64,000 bases of DNA from Cenococcum geophilum 1.58. Its lineage: Eukaryota > Ascomycota > Dothideomycetes > Gloniales > Gloniaceae. The position numbers and the translations under genes were made by a program. The notes below the pieces were generated by a model that worked only from the letters and a program-made list of their open reading frames with translations, searched no databases and was not told where the DNA came from. Every line of letters begins with the position of its first letter. Position 1 is the stretch's first letter. Below are positions 26,339-37,210 of the stretch, one piece after another. The stretch lies in the NCBI GenBank assembly GCA_001692895.1, contig KV748256.1:503293-567292 (forward strand), read 5' to 3'.

Positions 26339-29258
26339 TCAACCCTGCCGCCCCCAACCCCATTCATTCTGCTGCGCCTGGGCCTGAGTCTTACGTGGTG
26401 GAGGAGCCTCATCGGGCTGTTGTTGTGGCTTTTCTACAACTAGCTCCTTAGGAGATAAAGGAGGTCCGAAAGATGCAGGGTCTCGCGATAGATTAGCTGT
26501 AGGGACTCTCAACGGCTTTCTAATCTTCGCCGTTGGCTCCATTTCGATGGGGAGGGTAGGCTGCCTCTCAACTCACGTTTGCTCAGCCTTGACAGGTAAA
26601 GTTGGTTGGCTCTCAGCTCCAGACTAGTCCACGTCTCCCGGGATCGTGGGCTGTGTAGCTGGAAAAGTGGGTTGTCTTTCAGGTGGTCGTTGATCACTAG
26701 AAGGTGTAGGTTGCCTAGACAATACATTTTCAGAAGCAGGAGAACGTTCACGAGGCTCAGCCGGTGCAGACCATGTCCCGTGTTAGCCGTCTCGTAGGCC
26801 GCCCAGAAACTGTCTCTGGCTGTCTCGAAACGTAAGGTTCTTGGGGATCTTCGTCATGCTGAGGCTCTTCAATCTTCCTGCGAATAGTTGTAGTACGCCG
26901 CGGAAACTCGTCATAAAGGACATTAGCAATCTCCATTTCTACCACCGGGCTGGTATCTTGTCTTGTGAGGAAGGATTCATAGAGCATAGGTGGTAGTTCT
27001 TGTGCTTCGTCTCCCTTTTCAGCTTCTGAAGGAAGACCCTATAATGACCTGAGTCGCTCCAGCCGAGAATCTCGCGCAGGAGTGAGTGCTTCTGACGTCT
27101 CAAATTCATTCACCTTTTTAGGTTCAGTATCTCGACCAGAAAAGTCTACAGTTGCAGCTTCTTCCGGTTGTTCCTCAGGCACAGATGCATCATTGTCCAC
27201 CTCTGCGAGGGCCGGGGTTCTTTCTAGGGCTTTCCTTCGTTCGGTGAGTGCCGTCGATCGCCGTGATTTCGCTCGTTCTTGAAGTTGCTCCAGAGATACG
27301 TATTCCGTAGGTTCGCTAGAAGACGTAGATAGAACAGTTAGGGCCAGTGATTGTCCGAATTGTAGTCGCGCGGCGTGGTAATCTGACTTCCTGCTCTCTC
27401 TTAGGCATCTCTTCTTCTACCTGTGGTGATTCTGGGGACGCTGTAGCGCTTCTGAGGACGGTTTGTGGCTCAGACTCAAGGGGAAATAGCTGACTCCGAG
27501 ATATCTGTCGCCAGTGTCGGGAGGAAGTGTCGGCTCCCTTTCAAGCCTTGTTAGCACTTCTTCTAGCCTAGATGGCTCCATCTCCAATTTCGTTGTCGCA
27601 TGCCGGATTAGGGCTGGCCTTCGTATTCAACGGAACTAGAATTATCTGACTCCCAAGGAGAAGCGTGGGGGTTCGCTGAAATTTAGTTGGCTCTCGTTCC
27701 GCCCGTGTAGGGTAATGCCGGCTGTCTTGTAATTCTAGTCGGTTCTCTCTCGATTCGTGCAGGTTGCCTCGTCGTGGTACGACTTATCATAGTTGGTGCT
27801 TCTGATATTCGACGTGAAACCTCGCTTGTGTTAATCTTCCTCGACGAAAGCGATGTATCTGAAGGTGGGGGCTGTTCAATAATAGACGACTGTCGTTTAG
27901 ATGATTTGCGACGTACAGTAGGCGCTTTTTCTAGGCTTGCTTTTCTAACATCGGTTAGTGCTCTCACTTTGATCCTTGGGGCAGGCTGCGCAAGCTCCGG
28001 AGGCTGATTGACCCCTTCTATGAACTTCTTTTCGCCAGCTGCAACCGATGCTCGAGGAGATTCTGTCAACTTGACTTTCCGCCGGATGAAAGGGCTTAAG
28101 CGTTGGGAAGGTTTAATCCGCTTGGCTGCTTCTGGCGGCGGTTCTGGCGTCGGCAGAGTTACGTCAGAATGTTTTCTAGCTTGTGGCTTCTGTCACAGGA
28201 TTAGGGATTCTGGTCTTCCGCGTCTCCCCATCTTTAGAGGACCATCGAATTGCAGCGGAATTACCTGTCCGTTTGGTTTCCTTAGGCAAAATAAGCGCTT
28301 GCGTGACAGGGGGTCGAGTTACGGGGACCGCTGAACTGAGAGGGTCCGTAGGCGGCATAGGAGGAGCCGCTCGAGTTGCCGACGCTTTAGTTTCACTAAG
28401 GTTCTTTGCAGCCGAAACGGAGACCGGTTTAGATGCTATAGCCGCAGATGCTGGGGCTGTTGGTGGCTGGGACTGAAGTTGATCAACGTCAACCGCAGGT
28501 CGACTGCTGACTTTCCAAGTGTTAGTTTGTCGAGGGCGACCTTCCCTACTGCTCCCGGCCATGGAAGGCGCACCCCTCAGAGGATCGGCTAGCTGCGTCT
28601 CAGGCGCAGCTCGAGGACGAGTATTTGATGCCCCTCTCTCTAGGAATTGGCCATACGGATTTTTCTTAGATAAGTAGGCTGGAGATTTCGCTCTCGGAGG
28701 TGCTGCTTGTGGCTTACTAAGTTCCTGTGGAGGAGTGAGGGGCAGCTTCGGAAGTGAAGAGCATCTCGTTGTGGTTGGTTGACTAGGTTGACTCGGTGTT
28801 GGCTGCGGCTGCCCTCTATCTGAAGTGGTTCCTGCCAATGGAGATTTGTTTGTTGGTGTGGCAGATGCTCTTGTTTCCTCAGGAGGTTGAGTAGGTTGTT
28901 GGCGCGTAGCTGACGGCTTTTGCGAAGAGGGCTCTCATGCCTCGACGATCTGACTGCTTTCATAGGCTGCTGGCCGTGATTGCCTACCGTCTGGAGCTCT
29001 CACTATTGTTACCGATGCCGTTGAAGTTGACTGAGCCATAGCAGTGTTGTTTATGGCTGGTGCCCTGTGTGCATCGTATGATTGCGGCTCTCCCTGGGGA
29101 TTGGACGAACTGAATGCCTGGATTCGTGAGGTTATAGCTCCTCGTTGAGGGACGCGAGGGTTTGCTAATGCGGTGCCTTGGTTTCCCGTCTCAATATTCC
29201 CCGCACCATAGGATTGAGGAACATATGGTGAAACAGGCTGCTCGTAGCCGCGACGCAT
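26339..29258 (-). pseudogene. decayed host gene for a long disordered, Arg/Pro/Glu-rich protein
   Basis: On the minus strand protein-like sequence of uniform character continues for 2.9 kb but hops between frames and meets stops. First part 29,258-28,176 (a tail of similar coding character may begin about 80 bp further upstream), interrupted by TGA at 28,935-28,937. Then frame changes near 28,190, 27,690 and several between 27,640 and 27,340. A long good stretch runs 27,370-26,790 with TAG at 27,039-27,041, another frame change near 26,785, then TAG at 26,624-26,626, TGA at 26,573-26,575 and the final stop at 26,339. All four inner stops can arise from CAG or CGA by one C-to-T change. The protein is low in hydrophobics, with repeats around E-R-E-P-T, R-Q-P-T/R-Q-P-A and R-R-T-T-T-I-R, and a C-terminus with N-E-W-G-W-G. 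No domain recognised. Sequencing errors could mimic some shifts, but neighbours are clean. Confidence 0.72.
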
Positions 29259-29627
29259 GAGAGACGATCTGCCGATTGCTGAGTACGAGGAGGGTTTTCT
29301 GTTAAATGGGAAGTCGATAGATCGCTCGTAGGTTTACAATCTATAATTTGAACAATAATATCGAGCAAGGGATCTTAGGATGTAAATAGGAATGAGAGAA
29401 CGATGTAAAAGTTAGAGCTAAGGGCTGTGGATGAGAGCGCACTCGGATCCAAAGGAGAATGAAGAGTCGAAGCACGAGATGATGTTCTTATCTAGATAGA
29501 AATAGTTTGGCTTGGCTCAGAGTTCCAATGTTTGCTTTCTCAATTCGACGAACTGGAAAGAGCTTACTCCGCAACGTTCATACTATACATCGCCAGTCCC
29601 TGCAGTCTACAAAAATCTATATACAAT

Positions 29628-30596
29628 TTATTTCATGGCTGCTTGCAAGCTCTCCAGGACCTGTGCAGTAGTGTTAGCTGATCTTAAATATTCAAGGGAA
29701 CCTTCGAATTTGATCACGAACCTCGAGCTCAATTTTTGCTTCAGCAATGTCTTGTTCACTTCCACTGCCGCCCGCGATCTTTTGTGCCTCCGCAATCTGA
29801 TTCCTGACAGCCTACATAATACTATCAGCACTATTCCTGCGTAGATGATTCGTGCCACGCTGCGAAAGCTTACCTCGGTACTAAAGTCTTCCAGCGGGAA
29901 TCCCTCAACCGCATTTATGCTTAGCTGTGAACCTGGCTGAACGACAGCAAAGCCTCCAGATACTGTGAATCCAGTGTCAGCCCTTGTAATAGCTCCAGGT
30001 TCCAATTGTGCCGGAATTGGTATTCCATCGCACATCCGGTCCCCAACCCCCACGTATTACCACGGGTATCTCAAAACCATACCACATTGTCTCTCTAGCA
30101 CCGAAAACTGGGAAGGGCACATACGGAAGAAATGCTTGCTGCCACCGCTCTCCTCAATAATTTCCACCAAACCCGGCTTTAGCTGTTCAATCGAAGGGAC
30201 GTGGTTGGCGAGGACACCCATCTCTCCAGACTCGGCCGGAATGTTCACTTGTACACTAGATCGAAGATTGGTTAGTATACGATGCCACGGCTAGGGCAGG
30301 GTCGCCGGCCGGGTAAACGGTTGACGTACACATCGGTGGATTTGTAGATAGACTGATAACCAGGCTCGGTCAGTATCCAATGCTTCAAGATGAGTTACAA
30401 GCGGTGTGCATCCGCCCAATTCAAAGTTCTCGTCGTCGAATTCGTGGCTAGAGGAGATGCGTACCTGATGTGGCAGAGCCAAGGAGAGCTTGATCTTGTC
30501 CGCTGCGACGTCCGCATACCCTCGTCGCTGGATAGAGGTATGGATGGCAGCGGGACGCACGCGGAATGCTGCCCTGGCAATGCGAAGAGAGCTCAT
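29628..30596 (-). CDS. atp16: F1F0-ATP synthase delta subunit, mitochondrial, 165 aa
   Basis: Part of the central stalk of mitochondrial ATP synthase (equivalent to bacterial epsilon), coupling proton flow in F0 to catalysis in F1. Six exons on the minus strand: 30465-30596, 30330-30352, 30125-30255, 29874-29962, 29722-29811, 29628-29660; introns of 112, 74, 162, 62 and 61 bp have GT...AG ends. The spliced frame starts M-S-S-L-R-I-A-R-A and has an Arg-rich presequence ending near R-R-G-Y-A (24-28). The beta-sandwich domain follows (N-I-P-A-E-S-G-E-M-G-V-L, then S-G-G-F-A-V-V-Q-P-G-S), then the two-helix C-terminus ending L-E-S-L-Q-A-A-M-K. Length and landmarks match fungal ATP16. The junction of exons 2 and 3 gives D-V-V-Q-V-N. 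A transposable element starts 137 bp upstream of the start codon, leaving a very short promoter of native DNA. Confidence 0.95.
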
Positions 30597-30732
30597 GGTG
30601 GCGCAGGGAATGGTGAAGATGCAATTGCTGGATGTTTGGGAGAGCTGTGCTTGGTGTTGAAGTTCATCCCGAAGTTCTTGATTTGCCAAGAAAATCACGT
30701 GAATGGAACTTTTGAAGCGGACTTAAAATTTA

Positions 30733-31469
30733 GGGGTCGTTCGGTTGCACCTCCGTTACGAATATGGAGGCTCCATATTGTAACGGAACCGGAGCTCAAG
30801 TGTGAAAATGAGGGTGTTGTTCGGTAGATCTGACGCCGTTTGAATATGGAGCTCCTCCATATCGGTAAACGCGTCAAATTTGCAAGCTATACCATATATA
30901 GTAGTTGTAATGAGGTTCTTGGCACCGTTTCAATATGTAGCTTCGAGCTCCCGTTATATATTCCTTTACAATCTGGAGCTCTCACATACGCGCCCAAGTG
31001 ACGACTTCTTATGATATGGCGACTCCACACACTCCGATCGCGATACTGCTGTCGCATTTGCAAGCCTTATATAATGTTATTATCTTAACCTTCGTGATCG
31101 CGATGGGCTTATTTCCGGGGGCGTGCGTACTCTGCTGTGGCTCGTACGGGAGGTTGGCGAAGGTGTAGAAAACGTTGACGGACGAGAGGGCGTTGGTTGA
31201 GGAGGAGGTTCCATTACTACACCAAGGCATGGAGTCGCGATAGGGGCCTAGTGGCAGAGGGGGTCACTCGAATCCCTCACCAAAATCAATCACGCATTGT
31301 GCGAAGCCAAATCTGGAGCCTCATCTGGAGCCTTACCAAACGATCGACTCAATTACAGATTCAACTGAACCACGGTAGTAGCCGCCACTAATTATAAAAT
31401 GGGCGACGCTAAAATACGCACAGATCGAACAGATTCTGTAACGGAGGCAATTTGCAACCGAACGAACCC
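30733..31469. mobile_element. 737 bp PIF/Harbinger-like non-autonomous element
   Basis: Ends are 17 bp inverted repeats with one mismatch (GGG(G/T)TCGTTCGGTTGCA), flanked by the 3 bp direct repeat TTA, which is the target duplication of the PIF/Harbinger superfamily. No transposase is visible inside. The left part is repeated at 36,116-36,520 in a RIP-mutated copy. It sits directly upstream of the atp16 start codon and is itself hardly mutated. Confidence 0.75.
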
Positions 31470-31761
31470 TTAGGCCACAGTCGTGAGGCCTCACTTCTTC
31501 TGCTCCTTATCTTGATATTTAAGTCTATAGACTACTAATTGTACAGGCGTGCGCGCGTTATATTACCATGCTAGTACCTTAATTAACTAAGTCGCCGTGA
31601 CATTATATTAAGATCCCCAGTTATACGTAGGCTGTAGTAATCCCAGGTCCCAGGAAAGAAAAGTCCTGTAGTAGTAGGGTGCGAATTCCCTATACCGTGC
31701 AGCCACCCCGCATGTTCCCGATGTTCTGTTCTTTTTTTCCTATTCTTCTCGCTAGACGGTA
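31470..31761. other. spacer between two transposons, no gene seen
   Basis: About 290 bp between the Harbinger-like element and the pogo element, with only short, unconvincing frames. Confidence 0.5.
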
Positions 31762-32836
31762 ACGTCTTAGCCACCCAGACGAGACAGCCACCCACCCGAG
31801 ACAGTGCACGGGCCTCCTACGAAAATCAAAATCAATTTGACATCAAAATCAACCCCAAAATCAACCCAAATCAACCCTATTATATAAATACACTATAATC
31901 CATTGGTGGTTCCTTCCAAACCTTCTTTGCAAAGGTAATAACCCCCCNTAATGCAGCCTTCCTTTTCTTTACCCTCTTCTCTTCCTNCTCCTTTTAAAGC
32001 TTTTCATCNTTATTCTTTTNTGCCTCTGCTACTAATAAAACTCGTGCCTTCCCATAGGCGGCTTTTGTCTTGCTATATCGCTCCTTCTTCTATCTTTTAA
32101 NAAGCTCCTNATTTATTCGCTTAAGNATTGTATTATTAGCTACCGTACTTAACNTAAACTGCTAAATATTATACACAGCTTNAGAACNTAGGGGTNATGC
32201 ACCTTGCAAGAGCTGCCCAAATATCTTAGTAAGTCTCTCCTCTACGGAAGGAGACACGGGTATATTAAATTTGTGGCTATTCTTGTCTATAAAGCTTATA
32301 TAGGAAGGAGTTGTTAGCCAAATCTTTTCTAAAATAATTAAAGGATTAAACGGTAGAAGGCCAGTTGCCCGCNATACGCTTNCTATATTANTTAGTAATA
32401 TAGCTTCNTCTTATACAGCTTAGTAATACTTAAGGAACTTAGGCTTAGTAATATTAACAGCTCTATAGAAGGCAAAGTCGTAAAGGCGCTTTTAATAGGC
32501 TTTTAATAAGGGGCTAAATATACTAATATTAAGGGGTTAAAGTAGGTATNTCNAATAAGGTAGTAGATAGAGAGGGATAATCTTATAAGCCTCGCAATAC
32601 TTAATAAACTGCATTAATATNTGGCTCTCNTGTCCGTTAAGAATTAATAAGCGATAGATTCCTTAAAGGTGTGGCTCTATATATTAGTTAAAGTATTTTA
32701 ACTAATTAACTATAATGTCCGAATTTGTCCAGCCTAAATCNCTTACTTAAATCACTNTCTCGCGATTAAGTCCAGGTGATATCTAAGATCGTTNCATTTG
32801 CTTCCCCTAAAAGATAAGGTAGGGAGGTAATTAATA

Positions 32837-33101
32837 TTGACCTCCTAATTAACTTCCTGATTGACCTCCTAATTGACCTCCTGGTTGACCTCCTAATCGA
32901 CCTCTTGGTTGACCTCCTAATTGACCTCCTAATTGACCTCCTGATTGACTTCCTGATTAACCTCCTAATTGACCTCCTAATCGACCTCCTAATTGACCTC
33001 CTGATTGACCTCCTGATTGACCTCCTGATTGACCTCCTGATCGACCTCCTGGTTGACCTCCTGGTTGACCTCCTAATTGACCTCCTAATTGACTTCCTAA
33101 T
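32837..33101. repeat. 12-bp minisatellite, about 22 units, inside a transposase gene
   Basis: Unit GACCTCCTAATT with small variants (TGATT, TCGAC, TGGTT). Because the period is a multiple of three, it reads open on both strands: Asp-Leu-Leu-Ile repeats on plus, Arg-Ser-Ile-Arg repeats on minus. It interrupts the transposase between the blocks that in pogo proteins precede and follow the first catalytic residue region, so it expanded after the gene had died or helped to kill it. Confidence 0.9.
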
Positions 33102-33438
33102 ATGCACTTAATAATAGACACCCAATCGCGATTGCCCGGCTCTATAATAAAGGCTTAAGCCTCTAATTAAGGAATAAGTATCTTAACCTTATCGCCTAAC
33201 CCCATTGCAATTCCTTTCTTATCTATATTATATTAATTGCCTAGGGGAATTGCGTACTTAGTAATAGTAGCTTTATAGAGATTAAACCACTCTTTAATAA
33301 TCTCTAGATCCTTAGTATCCTTTTGCTTTTAATTAAGGCCTTAGGCAAATTAAGCTTTAAGCTCTAGGTGTTGGGTAAGGAAGTTTTTATACTAGTATTG
33401 GCTAAGCTCTAGAGGACGCTTCTTTACAGTAAGGATAC

Positions 33439-35406
33439 TGTATAATTACAGCACCTGTTGTACCAACCGCGTGCTTACGCGTTCGGTACACCAGGTACGC
33501 GTTTACGCGTTCAGTGCACCAACCACTCGCTTACGCGTCTGGTGCACTTATGAAGCACTGACTAATCAGGGGGGAGGTGCATCAGTATATAGACCACGTA
33601 GTCTGCTTCATACAATCGACAGTCACCATCATCCAAAAGAGCATACGATACTACACGTATTTCGTGATCCTGGATCTGACTCACTCGTGCTATTAAGTTA
33701 GTACGAACACTGATCAGTGAGCGCGCACAGATCAGCAATCACTCGATACCTCCCCCGAGCGATACTCGACAGCGACCACCCGTTCAGACTCCTAGTACGA
33801 CCTGCTGGAAGGTCGGAAGTCGGGGATTACGGACCATCACCAACTCTGTATACTTATTCAAGTCTTAGTACGGTTTACCGGAAGTATAATAGACGCGAAT
33901 ACAGACCTGTACAGAACCCCTACCCTCTTCTTAGCAGACCGGACATTTGCGGACGCTGAAGAGACTGAACTGCAAGAAGCTAAGTTCCTGGCAAAGCCGC
34001 GAGAGCAGTTAACTGAGCAGACTCCAATTAAGTTCAACGGAGGCTTAATTACACAAAAGGGCAACTTAATTTAGCTGACCCAGGAACGCCAAGCTCAAAA
34101 CCTAAAGCTCGTTACAGCAAAGCCTACGGACCTCACTAGTTCCCGCGGAGAGACCCGTAAGACCGTAAATACAAAGGACCAATACGCTGCACAGCGTGCA
34201 AGAGGCGCCTATATTGCCACAGTCTGCCAACCCGAATCTGCCTATGACTTGTCCTTTGCGGCCTAGGCAGTAGATCCGTAAGAAGAAAATATTAAGCAGC
34301 TTAATAAGCGTATTTAGTGGCAAATTGACAATGCAGCAAGGGGACTTACTTTTGTACCACTAGACCTAAGTTTCCTTAGCTTACTGGCATTTACGGACGC
34401 CTCCTTTGCCAATAATAAAGACCTATTATCACAAATCGGCTTTGTAATCGGCTTTGTGATTGTACTTACGGACCGTAATTAGGACGCAAATATACTGTAC
34501 TGGTCCTTAATTAAGTGTAAATGAGTAACCCGAAGTGTACTAGCTTCTGAACTATATGCACTAGCCCATGGCTTTAATATAGCAGCCGCAATTAAATTAA
34601 CGGTCTAGAAGATTCTACAACTGGAGCAGTTACCCCTGGTTTTATGCACTGATTTAAAGTCCCTTTATGACTGCCTAGTTAAACTAGGTATGACATAAGA
34701 GAAGAGGCTTATGGTCGACCTAATGTGCTTACGTCAGGCCTATGAATGACGTGAGATTACGGAGGTTAAATGGATCAGTAGCGGAGATAACCTAGCAGAC
34801 GCCATGACTAAGGCAAAGCCGTGTTAAGCTCTTAAAACCCTAATTAACACGAATAAGCTTAACCTAAAGGTTATAGAATGGGTAGAGCGAGACTAATGGA
34901 GCATTTACGGTTCAGTTACGGCCCGTCGGAAGGTTGTACGGTGCATTTACGGCCCGTCAAAAGGCCGTATAGTTTATTTTACGGACCATAAGCAGAACCT
35001 ATGGCCAGCTTGGGGCACCGTTTGGAAGGAAGCCTAGACGGCACCTTGGGGGAGATTTCCTATGTATTTTCCTTTATGTTTTATGGTTTTATTAAAGCAA
35101 TTACGGAGGCTGTATATAGGTGGTTTCATTTTTCAAGTACCGCCAGTGTATAATTACAGCACCTGTTGTACNAACCGCGTGCTTACGCGTTCGGTACACC
35201 AGGTACGCGTTTACGCGTTTAGTGCACCAACCACTCGCTTACGCGTCTGGTGCACCTAATTAGGGGGGAAGGACGCATCAGTATATAGACCACGTAGTCT
35301 TNCTTCATACAATTGACAGTTACCACCATCCCAAAGAGCATACGATACTATACGTATTTCGTGCCCCGGGATATGACTCACTCGTGCTATTAAGTTAGTA
35401 CGAACA
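33439..35406 (+). mobile_element. copia-type LTR retroelement fossil, internally deleted
   Basis: LTRs 33,439-33,709 and 35,147-35,406 start TGTATAATTACAGC and end GTACGAACA, with about ten differences and one short length difference. The 5 bp target duplication GATAC is perfect on both sides. The inner part is only 1.4 kb and retains the end of pol: a copia RNase H domain (about 33,960-34,890; L-A-F-T-D-A-S-F-A, S-E-L-Y-A-L-A, D-L-K-S-L-Y-D, W-I-S-S-G-D-N-L-A-D-A). Gag, protease, integrase and most of RT are missing, and a handful of breaks remain in what is left. The similar LTRs and light RIP make it one of the younger insertions here. It is nested in the pogo element. Confidence 0.93.
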
Positions 35407-35730
35407 GATACTTTTAGCCATAGATTTAAGGTGTTAAATTTAAGGTGGCTAACCCTAGGCTCCCATTATATTAATCCATTTAACTAGGGAGTCCTCCTTA
35501 ATAACTAAGAGCTTTTAAAGCTTTTGGTGATACTCCTTGCTTAACTAGCGGCTGTTACAATAATAGTAAATAGAAGAAGGTAATAGACCGTATATTTGGG
35601 CAAGTAAATGGCCAGATTAATTAGGATCGGCTTCTAATAATTAAAGAATAATTTGTATTTAATCTTCTTAGTTAAGCAACAGCAATTAGGGGGTAGTAGA
35701 GGACATAGTGGTGGTATAGTTAAGGAGTAT

Positions 35731-35990
35731 TGTTAAACGGACGATCAGGAATGAGAACTCTGTTTATTAAAGAGGGCTCTAGAAGCTCTCTTATATACAT
35801 TAGGTAGGTCCAAATACAATAACGACAACGTCGTCATGTAGTAGGTCATAGTTAAGAGAAATAGGTAATAAGACGTTCGATGAGACATACGAGCTCAAGA
35901 TACGAGACAACTGAGACATAGTTCGTATAGACGATCTAGGTCGTCAGACAGTATTACGATGGTAGTAAGGAACTTCGATTCAGGTCGACA
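35731..35990 (-). mobile_element. solo LTR, 260 bp, nested in the pogo element
   Basis: Begins TGTTAAACGG and ends GGTCGACA, flanked by the perfect 5 bp duplication AGTAT (35,726-35,730 and 35,991-35,995). On the minus strand it has a TATATAAGAGAGC promoter-like box followed by AATAAA, giving the orientation. It does not resemble the other LTRs in the window. Confidence 0.85.
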
Positions 35991-36115
35991 AGTATTTTGA
36001 TGTTTTGATTTTGATTTTCGTAGGAGGCCCGTGCACTGTCTCGGGTGGGTGGCTGTCTCGTCTGGGTGGCCAAGACGTTAATTCTTTCCGACTATACGAC
36101 TTGCCGATCGACTAA

Positions 36116-36520
36116 GGCTGCATTCGGTTGCAGCTTTAGATTCAATCTGGAGGCTCCAGAATACAACCGATCTGGAGCTCAAATCTGATTCTAAGGGGGT
36201 TGTTCGGTAGATCTAACGACTTTCTAATCTAAAGCTCCTTCAGATCGGTAAGCGCGTCAAATTTAAAAGCTATACTATATACGGTAGTTAAACTAAGGTT
36301 CTTAGCACCAGTTCAATCTAGAGCTCCCACACCAAAGTAACGACTTCTTATAATATGGCGCCTCCACCCACCCTAATCGCGACACTACTATCGCATCTGC
36401 AAGCCCTATATAATATTATTAGCTTAACCTTTATAGTCGCAATAAATCTATTTCCAGGCAGCGTTCGTACTCAGCATACTAATATATAAAGAGGAACAAG
36501 GTGGACAACGGAGTTACTTT
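36116..36520. mobile_element. second copy of the Harbinger-like element, right end not seen
   Basis: Starts with GGCTGCATTCGGTTGCA after TAA and follows the left ~400 bp of 30,733-31,469 (shared: GGTAAGCGCGTCAAATTT versus GGTAAACGCGTCAAATTT, then the block around GACGACTTCTTAT and ATATGGCG). Most differences are C-to-T or G-to-A in this copy. I lose the similarity after about 36,520. Confidence 0.7.
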
Positions 36521-37100
36521 ACAGCCATAAGGCACGGCTTATAAGCCTCACCCATATAAGGCCTAAGGTATTTAGGAAGCTTCTAGATTAGCTATAACTC
36601 TACAGCGGCTTAAAGGATTTAAAGCTTCTATTAGCGGCTAAGAAGCTAATAATATTCCTAATAATATTTAGCAATAATGCGTCATATAGATTACTGAGTG
36701 AGGTAATATAGCACTTATCTACAATAATCTACGAGTAAGTATTTACTTACTAGCTAAACTTCTGGTACTAATTAGCTACCCCATAGAGCTGTATATAAAG
36801 TCCTTCCTAGTAGGTGGCAAGAAGATGACGACGATGATCCACAATTGCCACTGTAGACAGCGCCACTTAGTCGGTAATAGGTAATGGAAATAGGTAATGG
36901 AAATAAGTAGTGAGACATGCGATGGCAAGAAACAGGGTGGTGAGTCATAAGGTGGTGCAAGCTTTGGTACCAGTAGTCGGTTAATTGGGGGCCCTAACGT
37001 CCCTCAGACCATAGAATTTAACTTTTTGACAAAAAAGGTTAGCGATATGGATGACTGGTGGGAGTCATCGAGAGGAACCAAACTCAAAACATCAATGCCC
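36521..37100. other. AT-rich stretch before the gene island, no gene seen
   Basis: RIP-like to about 36,760, then balanced sequence that may be part of the regulatory region of the next gene. Confidence 0.5.
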
Positions 37101-37103
37101 ACA

Positions 37104-37109
37104 TATAAA
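37104..37109 (+). promoter_or_regulatory. TATA box candidate for the DUF6546 gene
   Basis: TATAAA lies 102 bp upstream of the start codon, followed by a CT-rich leader. Confidence 0.5.
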
Positions 37110-37210
37110 GCAGCCTAGTTTGCGTTGCAAATCCAACTTCTAACACAGCCTATTCAAGCGCATTTCGCGACTCGAGTTGTCCGATCCAAGTCTCCGTCCG
37201 CGAGATCATC

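Larger units (their letters stand above)
31762..36078 (-). mobile_element. Fot1/pogo DNA transposon with nested insertions
   Basis: Terminal inverted repeats of about 74 bp (31,762-31,835 and 36,005-36,078; one or two mismatches) start ACGTCTT(A/G)GCCACCCAG, flanked by the TA target (31,760-31,761 and 36,079-36,080). The minus strand encodes a pogo-type transposase: HTH/CENP-B-like start (about 35,700-35,411), then DDE core (about 33,370-31,950). The first catalytic Asp survives (Y-N-I-D-K-K-G, about 33,195), but the later two read Asn (L-I-L-N-G near 32,640; N-I-S-I-F-S-P near 32,535) and TAA/TAG codons are common, so it is inactive. A copia fossil (33,439-35,406), a solo LTR (35,731-35,990) and a 12-bp minisatellite (32,837-33,101) sit inside. 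Without these insertions the element is about 1.8-2.1 kb, the usual Fot1 size. Single undetermined bases cluster in its left third. Confidence 0.92.

Noticed and set aside
31230-31300. tRNA-like stretch with a TCGAAT-type loop
   Set aside because: Arms do not complete a cloverleaf and the sequence lies inside the Harbinger-like element.
32766-33111. Open frames encoding Asp-Leu-Leu-Ile or Arg-Ser-Ile-Arg repeats
   Set aside because: Both come from the 12-bp array inside a dead transposase; not a gene.
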